Positions 19,929-32,000 of a stretch of 64,000 nt of DNA are shown here, piece after piece (within the stretch, counting starts at the first letter, position 1; each line of letters opens with the position of its first letter). The stretch comes from Thraustochytrium sp. TN22 (taxonomy: Eukaryota; Sar; Bigyra; Thraustochytrida; Thraustochytriidae). The notes below the pieces were generated by a model that had not been told where the DNA came from, did not search any database, and worked only from the letters and a program-made list of their open reading frames with translations. Made by a program: the position numbers and the translations under genes. The stretch spans positions 28,523 through 92,522 of the forward strand of contig JABLUY010000157.1 of assembly GCA_013306675.1 (NCBI GenBank), given 5' to 3'.

Positions 19929-21256
19929 ATGGCGGTCGAGGCGCTCCTGCGCGACGACCAGCAGGCGCTAGCCAGGTAGGTGAGGCGGGCCGGCCCCTGG
20001 AGGGAGGAGAGAGCCTGTGACTGACTGCGACAGGGTTGACCGCGTACGTCGCCAGGACGCTGACGAGGGCAGGCGCGGCGCTCTCGCTGGCGGGTGACGC
20101 CGTCATCGTGTATGGCTGCGCCAAGAGAGGCGCGAGGAGGTGGTCGACGTAAGTGCAACGAGGCGGATCGCAGGATGATAAAGGGCGGCGGTGCTGATGG
20201 ATGGACGAATGAGCGGGATGGAACGGCGCAGGTACTTTCGCATCGTCTTTCTCATGACTTTGTGCGACGTGGTGGCGTCGACAGGGCACCTCATGGCGGA
20301 CAGCGTGATCCCGCCGCCAGACGGCGACGGCTCGCGAACGCTTTGCATCGTGCAGGGCTGCTTCCTGCAGGTGGGCCTTGCCACGGTGCTGCTGAACGCG
20401 GCGCTGGCGCTCAATTACTTCCTCGTTCTCCGCTGGGAGTGGTCGGAGGAGCGCATCGCGCGCCTCGAGCCCTTTGGTCTGGCCTTTGTGCTGGCCGTCA
20501 CCTCCGCATGCGTGGCCGCGCCCGTGCCGCTCGACCTCTACAACAACGCCGTCACTTGGTGCTGGATCGCGGAGCACCCGCAGGGCTGCTCTTCACAGGG
20601 TCTCGCCTGCGAACGCGGTGCCGACGCCTTTGCTTTCCAAATCTACCTCTTTTACTTGCCGCTCTGGCTCGCCATCCTCTGCTCCGCCTTTCTTATGGCC
20701 GCCGTGGTCTCCGTCGTGTATTCGCAGGACCGCGCTGTGCGCGATATGGTGGACTCCCGTCGCAAGACCTACGCAGCTACCCGCAATGTCATCGTGCAGG
20801 CCTTCATCTACCTCGGGGGCTTCATTCTCACCTACGTCTTCGTGTCGGTGATGCGCGTACACGTGTCGCTGCACAGCGCTGCAGATCCGACGCTCACCTA
20901 TCTCGCGGTGTTTTTTGTCCCCCTCCATGGCCTCTTTAACATGATGGGCTTCCTCTTCCCGCGCATTGTCATCGCCTACGCGCGCCTGCCCCACGTGCCC
21001 TTCCGTCTCAGGATTCTGTACGTCCTCTCGGTCCTTGATGCTACCTCCGTCAAGAATCGCATGCGACACGCCAAGCAGCACCGCCACGGCAGCCTCACGC
21101 ACAACCCAAGTCAAGACGAAGCCAACGCCGGCAGCGAGGACCACAGCCCCTCCGACATGCCGTCCGAGGACGAGGCGCCCCGCGCAACCTTGTCCCTTCG
21201 ACAACGCGGCGCGAGTCACGACTTCGATGGCGGCGGCGGCGGCGGTGGCGGCGTCA

Positions 21257-21299
<43 letters not shown>

Positions 21300-21321
21300 C
21301 TCCGACGATGGCCCGCATTAA
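19929..21321 (+). CDS. Seven-helix receptor, class E-like, copy 2 (two introns proposed)
   Basis: Proposed exons are 19929-19975, 20056-20148 and 20232-21321, giving 409 residues. The longest single frame (from 20191) lacks TM1. Splicing two GT-AG introns restores QQALARTLTRAGAALSLAG, which lines up without a gap against QQKAIAWTPRFTGALSLVG of copy 1, and joins TM1 to YFRIVFLMTLCD. Shared hallmarks are CIVQGCFLQ before TM3, TWCWI in the second outer loop and FFVPLHGLFN in TM7. No cleavable signal peptide is apparent, unlike copy 1. The cytoplasmic tail is shorter and ends in poly-Gly and a long poly-Asp run (about 21256-21297). It is probably a G-protein-coupled receptor of unknown ligand. 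The exon model is inference from sequence and paralogue alignment. Confidence 0.75.
19976..20055 (+). other. Proposed intron 1 of receptor copy 2
   Basis: 80 nt with donor CAG|GTAGGT and acceptor GCCAG. A possible branch sequence ctgac lies near 20021. An alternative acceptor at 20033 puts the next exon in the wrong frame. Using 20055 reproduces the paralogue alignment exactly. Confidence 0.7.
20149..20231 (+). other. Proposed intron 2 of receptor copy 2
   Basis: 83 nt with donor AC|GTAAGT and acceptor GCGCAG|GT, containing a ctgat branch-like sequence. Removing it joins ...RRWST to YFRIVF, equivalent to SRQYHRILF in copy 1. Confidence 0.7.
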
Positions 21322-21911
21322 GTGCCCGCATCCATCCCTCATTGATGCTAGCCGGCATGGGAGCTGGCAAGCGTCACTCTGTGTCATTTGTGTAGTATGT
21401 TTGTTCACCTTGCTTTCGTCCACCGACTCGGAGCGCACTCACTCACCAAATGATGTGAAGAGCCTTCGAGGCGATGTAAGAATACATTCCTTCGCTGTCA
21501 GCCACCCCCGATCTGGCGCAAGAGCTACGAACAATTAGATAGCTTCTAAGCTCACTTAGCCTAGCTAGGCCTAAGTAGCTAACTTACCTAGCCTAGGCCT
21601 AGAGGCGAATCCGAGGTCGACCCGGGCCGTACGACCTGTGCGACCTGTGCGAACGCACGACCGAAGAAAAGAGGCCTAATTCGAGTCGAGGCGGCCCAAC
21701 GGCTCGCAGGCCCCGCCGAGCACAGTTTTTCAAACGGGACGGGGCGGGCCAGGTGCGGCGCCGCACGGCCTGGGCGCGGCGCAGAGCGCCAGCGGCGAGC
21801 GCGCGGTCGCGGCGAGGGCCGCCGCTCCGCTCTGCTCTGCTCCGCTTCGCTCCGCTCCGCTCCGGGCGCGGTGGCCTGCGCCGAGGCGGCACCTTCGGTC
21901 GGCCTGCCACC
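21322..21911. promoter_or_regulatory. HERC upstream region with CTAG-rich palindrome
   Basis: 590 bp between receptor copy 2 and the HERC-like start codon. At 21537-21606 is a stretch built of CTAG, CCTAG and TAGCTA units. Within it, 21555-21575 is an almost perfect palindrome centred on CTAGCTAG. This AT-richer block differs from the surrounding GC-rich DNA and is a candidate protein-binding or promoter element (inference). Confidence 0.45.
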
Positions 21912-24900
21912 ATGGGCAACGCAGAGTCCGGGCTGCGCGGCGGTGTCGGCGGCGGCGGTGGCGGCGGCGGCGGAGGCGGCGGCGGCGCCGGGATTGGCGG
22001 CGCGGGCGACGACGGCATGATGCCGTCCGCGGATCTAGACGCGCACTACCTGAGGGCGTGCATGGACGAGATGTTTGACAAGGACCTGATTCGGAAGAAT
22101 TATGTGAGCACGAGCCTGAACGCGGCGGCGAACGCGGCGGGAGGGGCCGAAGACCGCGACGGCGCGCCGGCATCGCCCACAAGTGCGTCCGTCGAGGAGG
22201 CGGAGGCCATCGCGGACGCCGTCGCCTGCCTCGCGTACCCGTACGACGCCGCGGCACGCAGCATCACCGTGCAGCGCCTCACGCACGGGCTCACCGAAAA
22301 GTGCCGTGAGGAGGACCCCTTCACCACGACAGTCGAGCAGCGTGTGCACTTTCTGCGCTGCATGCACGCTGCCATGATGCGGGCCTGGCCGCGGCGCGCA
22401 GCGCGCAAGGTGGGCCTCACGGCCGGTGCCGCCGTCGACCGCAAGACCGAGCTCCTGCGCAGCGTGCTTCTCGACTCGGATGCCGATTTCGAGGGCCAAG
22501 CTGCCTCGGAGAGCGAGGCGGACGACGGCTTCGATGACGACGACGAATACGACGAATACGGCTACGGTTATGATAGTCGCATGAAGCAGGAGGAGGTGGG
22601 CAGCGCACACGCCACCACCACCACCACCACCACCACCACCACCACCACCACCATCGAGGAGGGCAAGGGTGAGGACAGCAAGGTGGCGGACGAGGGCAAG
22701 GACGGCGAGGACGCCCGTCAGCGGCAGCTGCTCCGCCGTCGCCGTCGCCGCCGCCGTCACCGCTCGCGTCGACAAGGCCCTGCGTCGAGCGCCACTGGCG
22801 CGCCCTCGGCGCTCGTCAGTCTGCGCGACGCCTCGCCTGCGTCCCTGCGCCTTTCGCACCCGGTGCGTCTCGGCCTGAGCCTGTTCTTCACGTTGCTGGA
22901 TTGCATCCAGCAAGACGAGGCGTGCTCTGCCGATCGCTACGTGCAGCTCGTCCGCCAAGTGCTGCCCATTGCGCAGACACTCGGCCCTCAGCTCCTCAAT
23001 GACCTTGCTGCCGCGGCATGGGCCACGGCGCGCGACGCGGCGTCCGTGGGTGCCGAGGGCACCACCGCCACTGCCTCGCGAGCCGCCGCGGCTACTGCCA
23101 AGGTGGGTCAGCCCCAGCAGCAGACCCTCACGGGCGCCGGCGCTGAGGGCCCGTCTGCCTCCATGCAGGCGCTCCCGCCGGTCGGCGTCTTCAATGAGAT
23201 CAGCGATCTGCTGTACCGCGCGGCGGCAGCTCGGAAGCGTTCCGCTGCGCCCGGCCGCCGTGCTCTATTGGACGACGAGTTTCTCATGGGTAGCGCCCGT
23301 TCAGGCACTCTTGGGTCTGCGCGCTCTGCGAGCGCCAGGAGCCTGGGCAAGGTTAGTGCTGCGGAACTCGAGACTGCTCTCAGCAGTACTAGCAACGCGA
23401 GCAACAGCAGCAGCAGCAACAACAACAACAACAGCAACAACAACAACAACAACAACAACAACGTCTTCGAGACGTCAACAGCGGAGAGCAATCGCGGCAA
23501 GGCGCGCTCGGCGCAGCCGCAACACCATGAGGCGCTTGCACTTTCCGGGGAGGAGCGCGCACAGGCCGTTGAAGCGCTCTTCGCGCTTGCGCTCGGCCGC
23601 GCCAAGCTCGTCGACTTTCTGCTCTGCATCAAAGTACTTCTCGAGGAGGTTGCCTCCAACGGGCCGGCTGACCAGCAACGCGCAGGGTCGTACCTCAGTG
23701 TGGAAACGGCGCGCGGCGGCCATTCTGCCGTCGCGGTTGGCGCTCCAGCACGTGAGGCCATGACACCGTCCACCTCGCCCTCGGAAGGCGCCGCCCTCTT
23801 CTTCGCAGCGCCAGCCAACGCGGACCAAGGTGAGCGGTCTCCGGATCCGGCGCCACCTGCCGACCGCATGCTGAAGCGCGGGTGGCGCACCGTGGAGGAC
23901 ATCATGCTCGCGGCCAGCGAGCCGACTGACGCTATTAGCCCGGGCGGCTCTGCGTCCATGAACGACTTCGCTGCCGCCGGTGGCGCAGCCGTGGCCGCTG
24001 GCGGCGTCTCGCCCATCACCGCCGTGTCCATGGCCCTGGAGGCCAAGTCGGCCGGCCTGGTCGACGAGGAGGATGTCGATGCGGCAGCTCGCACCTTGGA
24101 TGGATCGGCCAAGACGCGCAGCCGCCCCAAACTACCGAGCGAAGAGGTGTTGGCTGCCTCCGCGATTAAAGGCAATCCGTTCAGCGGCTCCAACAGCGGC
24201 AGCAGCAGCAGCGGCAACAACAACAACAACAACAACAACAACGAAACCGAGGAGCTGCGGTCGCCGCGCGAGCGACGCATCCGCGAGCAGGCACAACGGC
24301 TCAAAGCAGGCCAGAAGCAGCAGCAAGCCGGGGCGCGACCCAACGCCCTGCGGTCGCTGCACCTCTGGGATGCGCTCATGCAGCTGAACCAGGTCGACTA
24401 CCGGGAACTCTTTCAGGCGCACATGCTCGGAGCCAAGGCGGAGGAGGTCGAAGTGTGGAGCTTCGGTCAAAACTCCTACGGCGAGCTGGCGCACGGCGAC
24501 ACCGTCACGCGCAAGGCGCCCAAGCAAGCCGCCGTGCTCAATGGCAAGGACGTCATCCAAGTTGCAGCCGGTAACGAGCACACCGTCGTGCTCACGCGAA
24601 GCGGCAAGGTCTACGCGGTCGGCTACAACGACAATGGCCAGTGCGGCCAGGGAAACACGGGCCGCGTTGCGCACCTGTCCAACATTGAGGCGCTCAACAA
24701 CAAGAACGTTGTGCAGGTGCACGCCTACAACGGCTGTGAGCACACCCTCTGCGTGACGCAGGAGGGTGCGCTCTACTCGTTCGGCTACAACTACCGCGGC
24801 CAGCTCGGCCACGGCAACACAACGTCCATCTCCGTACCGCAGCTCGTCCCTGGGTTTGGCATCCCGGGCCGACGCGTGCGTCATGTCTCCTGCAGTTACT

Positions 24901-27900
24901 ACCACAGCGTCGTGGCAACCGATAGCGGCGAGGTCTACTCGTTCGGCCGCAATGACTTTGGCCAGCTCGGCCACGGCGACACGCTTGACCGCAAGGAGCC
25001 CACGCGCGTCGATGCGCTCTCCTCCGGCGAGCACGTTGTCTCCGTGGCCTGCGGCCAGTATCACTCCATCGTGGCACTCGCCTCCGGCTCCGTCTATGCT
25101 TGCGGCAAGAACGACTATGGCCAGCTTGGCCTCAAGCTGCCCGAGCCGCACCGCCGTATGACCATCGTGCGCGCCTTTGGGAGCAAGGCCATCGATCGCG
25201 AGAGCGACGACTGCATCAAGGAGCTGCGCTGCGGCTACTACCACACCATCGCCCTCTCCACCACCGGCAAGCTCTGGGCTTTTGGCCGGAACGACTACGG
25301 CCAGCTCGGCATTGGCTCCACTGCACAAAAGGTTTTCGGTCCGCGCGAGGTCGAGGACCTCGACGGCGTCACCACGCGCGTCGTGCGCATCGCCGCCGGC
25401 TGCTATCACTCCGTGGCCGTCGACCAGAACAACGTGCTCTACGTCTTTGGACGCAACAACCATGGCCAGTTGGGCTGCGGCGAGTCGCCCGAGCGGCCCT
25501 CGCCACTGCCCCTCAAGTCCTTCGCCGGCGCGCGCATCGCCGACGTCGCCGCCGGCTTCTACCACAGCATCGTGCTCATCGGCGGCCAGGACGCCGACGA
25601 CAAGGACCCTGCCGACGTGGACGAAAGCCTGCTCTTCACGCCAGACCAGGCTGCCCTGCGCGACTTTGTCACGCAGGAGCGCGAGACCGTCATGCAGCGC
25701 CGTGCGCCGCTCTCCGCGCTTCACGCCGCCTTCCACACGATCTACAACCTCGACCGGATGGGCTGCTACCACGCGCGCCGCCAGGAGCACGCGCAGCGCT
25801 GGCGCGGCGAGAGGCCGTACCCGGCGCTCGACCCGCTCGCCTCCGCCGACCCAGCACAGCACGCTGCCTCGGCACGCCGTGCCGCGGCCGGCGCCAAGGA
25901 CGCCGCAGCCGCCGCCGCCGCCGCCGCCGCCAACGCGGCAAGCAGCAGCAACAACATCAGCGGCGGCGGGGCGGCGGGCCCGGCTTCCGGGTACGGCCCG
26001 CTGCCGCCGGCCGACCTGCCCTTTTGCATCGACAGCGACCCGCGCGCGCTCGTCCTCCTTGTCTACATTGCTCGTCTCTGTACAGCGCAACTCGCCAATG
26101 CCCCTGCAGGCCCCGCCGCCGACCGCTGGACCTACATGGTGCTTGCGCTGATGCGCCTGGCCAAGAACAACCTCGCGCAGCTGCTCTGGAGTGGGCAGGG
26201 CCCGCGTCTGCAGCGCGACATGCGCGACCTCGAGTCTGAGCCGTCCGCGATCGTGCGCGCGCTCGACGAGGTGCACCGCTTTGCGCTTGACACCATCGAG
26301 AGCCCGCCGCCGCTGCACACGCGCCAGGACACAGAGCTCGCACAGTCACTCGCGTCCGAAATCCTCATGACCGGCCTCGAGCTCTTCTACCCGACGCAAG
26401 AGCTCCAGGTACAGCTCCTTGCCTCTCTCATGGCTGAGACGGACGAGGTCGACGATCGCGAGGAGGAGACCAAGGGCAGCGACTCAGCTGCCCCCTCCAC
26501 GCCGGACCTCCGAAAGCAGCTCGCCGCCAAGAGCCACGCTGCGTCGGGGTCCTCCTTCGGCGTTGCCGCCGCGGAACAGCTCGCGGCTTTCCAAGCACGC
26601 ATCTCGCCGCGAAGCCCGCTCTTCAAGTTTCAGCGCAGCTCCTCACCGACGGTCTTCTCCAAGGGTCTCAAGCGCTACCTGCTTGAGCCCCTGCTCCGCC
26701 GCTTGGCCGACGACGAGCTCGTCTCGGCCATGGTCCCGTACCAGGCCAGCTTGCCGCTGCCAGACGCATCCGGCCTGCTTCGTATTGCCAGTAGCGGCAG
26801 CGGCGGCGGCAGCACCGGCGGCGCAAAGGCGGCGGGTCTGCAAGACGAGGACGCCGAGGCCTCCATTGCGCTGCTGTCCAGCCTGCTGTCCAGCCTCGTG
26901 CGCCAGATTGGTGTCGAGACCGGCCGTGCCATCTTGGCCGGCGTCAGGAACGCGGCCAACACTAATGGCTTCTTGCAGCTCCTCTTGGCGTTGCAAAAGC
27001 ACCTGCTCAGCTGGGCAGCCAACTCTTCGCATCCGACCGAAGACTTTATCGACGGCCTCGACCGTGCCGACGAGTACCTCGACCACCTCCTCGGGGCAGG
27101 ATCCACCGCCTTTGCTGGCCGCGGTAGCAGCGCCCACATTGCCAGCACGAGCAGCATTTTGAGTGCAGGCTCCGTGGTGAGCACCACAAGTAGCGTGCAA
27201 ACCACGGCGAGCGCTGCGGCAGGGGGCAACGCCGCCGCCGCCGCCACCGCTGGCACAGCTGCCAGCGACGCGTTTGCCGACGATGGCGCCTTCGCCTGGA
27301 CGCTCGAGACCTCCAACTCGACGGCCTGGGACTGCTTGCTGCGATACGCCGAGCTCGTGCTCAAGCAGTCAAACGAGGAGATCGCCGCGATCCGCAGCCC
27401 AAAGGACCTCGACGCGCTTGCACAAAAGTCAGTTGTGGCACGCGTGCTGCCGTCGCTCGTCATGGGTCTCTCTCTCTTCGCTGACCGCACCTACTTCGCG
27501 CGACGACTGCTGCCGCGAGTCCTTGACACCCTGGCCGCCGTGGACCAGGCGGCACAGAGCGCGCCGCGCCTCATCGCCGCGGACCACGACTACCGCATCG
27601 CCTCCGAGCGCTTCGGCGGCTCCCGGGTGCGCTCCAAGAAGAAGCGCATCGAGGAGGCACTGGCGCTCGCCAGCCTGCCCTGGCTTCTGCAGCTTGAAAA
27701 GGCGCTCGCCAGCCTCGGTGGTAAGCTCGCCTCCACGCTCGTGCAGGGCCAGGTCGAGGGCGAGGCGCCACTGCTCGAACGCATCCCGGGTCCGGATGAT
27801 ATCCGAGAGTCCTACGTTGTCTGGCGCGACTCCGCGCTTTTTCGCGGCGGCCTCGAGTCACGCGTCATCGCGCGCACCAGCACAAGAAATGGCCTGTCTG

Positions 27901-28988
27901 CCATGCTGCTCGCCGCCGATCGCGCGACGTCCACACCAGCCACGATGCCCAACCAGGACCACGGCGAGCTGCACGTGATCTCGCGCGACGTCATGGACTC
28001 GGACTCCTTCCGCATCTTCTCCAACACGGAGCAAGCGCGCTTCTTGCAGCGCGTGCAGCGCGGTGAGGAGCCCATGGTGGATGCGGTCCGCGCTGCGCAT
28101 GCCAAACGTAACTTCGCCTACAACGTCACGCTCATTCAAGGCCGCGGCAACGGCGGCGCAGATGCCTCAGCGCTGGAGCGTGTCGAAACCAGCATCTTCG
28201 CGGCGGTGCTCAAGCACACTGGAGCCCTGCTGGACGCGCTTCTGTATGCGCGGAACAACCTGGCCGCCACTGAAGGGGAATCCGCCCAGGACCCGCCGCC
28301 GCGCGTGTGGGACTGCTGGCGTGCCGCCGCTGACGTGCGCATGCATCTCGTGCGGCTTCGCGCGCAATTCATGGCCAACGCGAGTGACGACAGCGAGGAC
28401 GGCACGCTATTCCAGGCGTTCTGCGCCGGCTACGAGAAGCGTGCACAGTTCCTGCTGCTCTTTAGCAGCGCCAGTGCCGTCCGTACAGGCCGCGCCGCCA
28501 CCACCAAGACGGATAACCCGCATTGGCGCCTTTTGCGCGCTGCCGTCTGGACCGCCATTCGCTGGAAGCGTTCCACGAAGGAGGGCCTGCAGTGCAAGGA
28601 GGCGCTCACCAGCACCACCTCGGACAATGGCATGGTGCACCTGGTCATTCGCTTCGTCAAGTGCCCCACGGACATGACGGTGTCCGTGGATCCCAACGCG
28701 CCGCCCACGTCGCCCACCAAGAAGCCACAGTCGCCCTCGAAGCGCCGCAAGCAGCTGCTTCAGCAGCAGTTTTTCAGCCTCAACGCGCTTTTCTGGATGG
28801 TGGTCAACAACTGCCGTCGCGCGTACCTGCGCACCTGCGGCCTCGATGCCTTTCGCCGCCTGCTCGCCACGCCGCGCCTTGTCTCCCCTCGAACCGACAT
28901 TTTGCGCCACCTGGCCCCGTCTCTGCGGCTTCCGTGTGATCCCGCCGCCAAGCTCGCGACGAGCAAGGCACAGCAGCAGCTGCAACAA

Positions 28989-29024
<36 letters not shown>

Positions 29025-32000
29025 CAACAACAGGACCAACAGCAAAAGGATGGCGCTGGTAGCAAGGAAGACGGTGGGGCTGCGAAGAGAGCGGCGTCCT
29101 CGGAGACCGTGAGCAACTACGCTTCGGGGCTCAGCGCGGCCGGGCCGGCAGCCATGAGCGCGGTGCACGGCGCGTTTTTGCAGCTCTACACAGACCTCGC
29201 GCATGCCCTAGGCAGCGCTCTGAGCACCGAGGGCAAAGCATGTGCGCCGGAGCGCCTCCTGCTGCTGGACGCGTGGGCCACACCGCTCGGCCCCGTCGAC
29301 GCGGACCTGCTCTGCAGCACGGGCCTGCTCAAGACGTTGCAGTCCGCGCTGCAGATGGACCGCGAGATGGACTCTGTGCAGCGTGAAGACAGCTCGGCCA
29401 AACACAGCTTCCCGCACCGCGCCATCTCCAAGGAACTGCAAGAGGCGGAACAGCGCCGCAAGAAGCAGATCGGCCGTGCCGCCTGGATGCTCTTCCGCCT
29501 TCTGCTTGCGCAGATCGGTGACGAAGGCGACAGCGGCGGCCGTCTCGCATCGCTTCTCGACGTGCTCTTCGCAGAGATGCAGGAGAGCTTGCGCCGGATG
29601 CTCCCGCAGCAGGACACGGGCGACCCGGACGCCAAGCAGTCGGCTGGAAGCAACAAGCACTCCTACGAGCTTGTCAAGGCGCCCACACGTGTCAACAGCG
29701 TGGGTGGCGGACTTTTTCTCGTCCCACCTAGCGACGCGAGCGACGCTCAGCATCGCACGGAGGAGGTGGATGACTCAGCTGCCGCCTTTGGGGGGGACCA
29801 GGGCGAGGAGTTCTCCATCTCCTTCTGGGTCCTCCCGGAGCGCCAGGCCTCCGGTCTGGACCGCGTCCTGCTCACGCGTGGCAACGCGAGCCAACAGCTT
29901 CCCATCGTCGCAATCCGCGACATTGACGGCCGTCTTGAGGTGTGGAGCTCGGACCGCGACGAGGAGACCGAGCGCATTATCTCCAAGGAGGCGATCCCGC
30001 TCAACGCGTGGTCCCACGTGGCCGTCGTCTACGAGCACGGCAAGCTACGCCTCTTCGTGAACGGCGACCTGGACGGCCAGCAGCAGATGGCGGCGCCAGC
30101 TGGCTTTGGGGCTCGTGACCAGGACCCGTCCGGCGAGCTGCCGATCTGTGTGGGCCGGCCGAATCTGGACCGCATGCTCAGCGGTTTCGAGGGCTACGTG
30201 GCGCAGCTCAAGTTCCGCACACGCGCGCTCTCGCCCATTCACGTGCATGTCATGTTCGATCAGGGCCCGCCCAAGCACTTTCGCGTGTTGGATCGCCACT
30301 GCTACCAGCTCGTGGTGCTGCAGCAGACGCTTACCGAGAGCGCCATTGGGCGCAAGAGCCTCGTCATGCCCCGCTGGCTGCAGCTGCATGCGCGCCTCGT
30401 CATGTATGGCACGCCTCGCGTGCAGCAGGCCGTGCTTCGGCTCTGGCGTGTTCTCTTTCCCATGGTGTCCCCTAACGAGGTCGCCCCGTATGTGCTGGAC
30501 ACACTGGTCCGGACCAAGAGCGAGGGCGTCTCGTACTCTGGGGAAGATCTGGCCGACTATCTTCTCGCGCAGATTGGCGTGGGCGTGTGGCACTCCAAGG
30601 AGACGCCGACACCGCCCCTGAGCGCGCGCTCCGACGAGCGCTCGCCCGGCGATGGCAAGGAGGACGACGAGGAGGGATGGAGCAAGAGTGGAGGCTCGCA
30701 CAGCGCGCATGAGGACACGGCCGCACGCCAGCAGCACCATCACCAGCATCAGAATCAACAGGGCCGCGAGCCGAGCGACCGCGAAGAAAAGGACCAGCAG
30801 GAGCATAAAGTCAACGTCAAAGACCGCGACGCAGACGAGCGGCGCACGCCGCTGGCCGCGCCCGCCGCGCACAAGCACAAGAAGCTGCAACTGGTCTGCG
30901 ACACGAGCGTCACGCGGTGGCGGCGGCGCGATGTGGAGGTCAAGACGTCGGCCATCAACGGGAGCAGCTCGTATCACAGCTTTGCACTCTCCTCGGAGCT
31001 CATCATGCTCGTGCGTCTGCTCTCGGCCAATCCGATGTGGTCCTCGGTTCTCGCATCGCGCATGCAGGACGCCATGACCGACATGAGCACGCACCTGTTC
31101 AGTCCGCGGCATAAGAACGCTGCCGCCGACTTTATCGACCGCAGTAGCAGTAGTGTGCACGCCCTGCGCAGTGTTGGTACGCTCGCCGTGCTGGGCGGCC
31201 ACAATGAGAGCCTTCGCGTCGGCGGGCGCGTCGCCATGACACATGCGGACATCACAGCGACTGTGGTGGGCCTGGACGAGTCGGCGTCGAACTCAGCGCT
31301 TGTGGTCATGACGCCCAAGCGCGTGGCATTCGAGCAGCTCCTGGAAGAGGAGGACGCACACGAGCCGACCGAGGACCCGAAGGAAGCGCAGTTCCAGCAA
31401 CAGCAGCTGCATGCGCAGCAGCAGCTGATGCAGCACGCTGACGGGGCTCCAAGCGCGGAGGAGCGCGTCATGAAGGCGGTCCGCATGAACTCCGAGGAAC
31501 TTGTCCCGATTCCCGAGTTTGGCTCGCCGTTTGCGAATCTGTCGCCTCGCCGCCGCAAGAAGGCTGCCCCGGCGCCGCCGCAGGCGGCCGAGCCGACGCT
31601 GGAGGACTCCTTCTACCGCCTTCTGCGCCACCTCTTCGTGGTCCCGCTCGATGCGCCCTCGCAGTCCAAGACCGTCTTGCTTGCGCAATGCCGCGCGCGA
31701 ACGCTGCGCGTGCTGCATGAGCTGCTGCAGACCCTCGACTGCAACTTCGAGGCGATCTTTGAACGCGCGCATGGCCTCGAGGAGAACATCGCCACGGCGC
31801 TGCTCAAACTCGCTGTGCGCAGCCTGCGCGAGAAGCGATTTGTTACGCTCGAGGGCATGGAGATTCGTGCCGAAGAACTGCGCAAGCGCCTGCACACCCT
31901 TCGCAATGTGGTGCAACACGCCTCTGCCGGCCCCGGCACCGAGAACACTGCGCCTGCCAGCAGCCCTTCACGGCGGCCAGAGGCGGAGGCGGACGAGCGC

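Noticed and set aside
21753-21911. N-terminal extension of the HERC-like protein
   Set aside because: Arg-rich low complexity. The downstream ATG has an ideal Kozak context and a myristoylation motif.
24132-26318. 728-codon minus-strand open frame
   Set aside because: It lies antisense to the RCC1 region of the HERC-like gene and has no recognisable domain. GC-rich codon bias opens the antisense frame.
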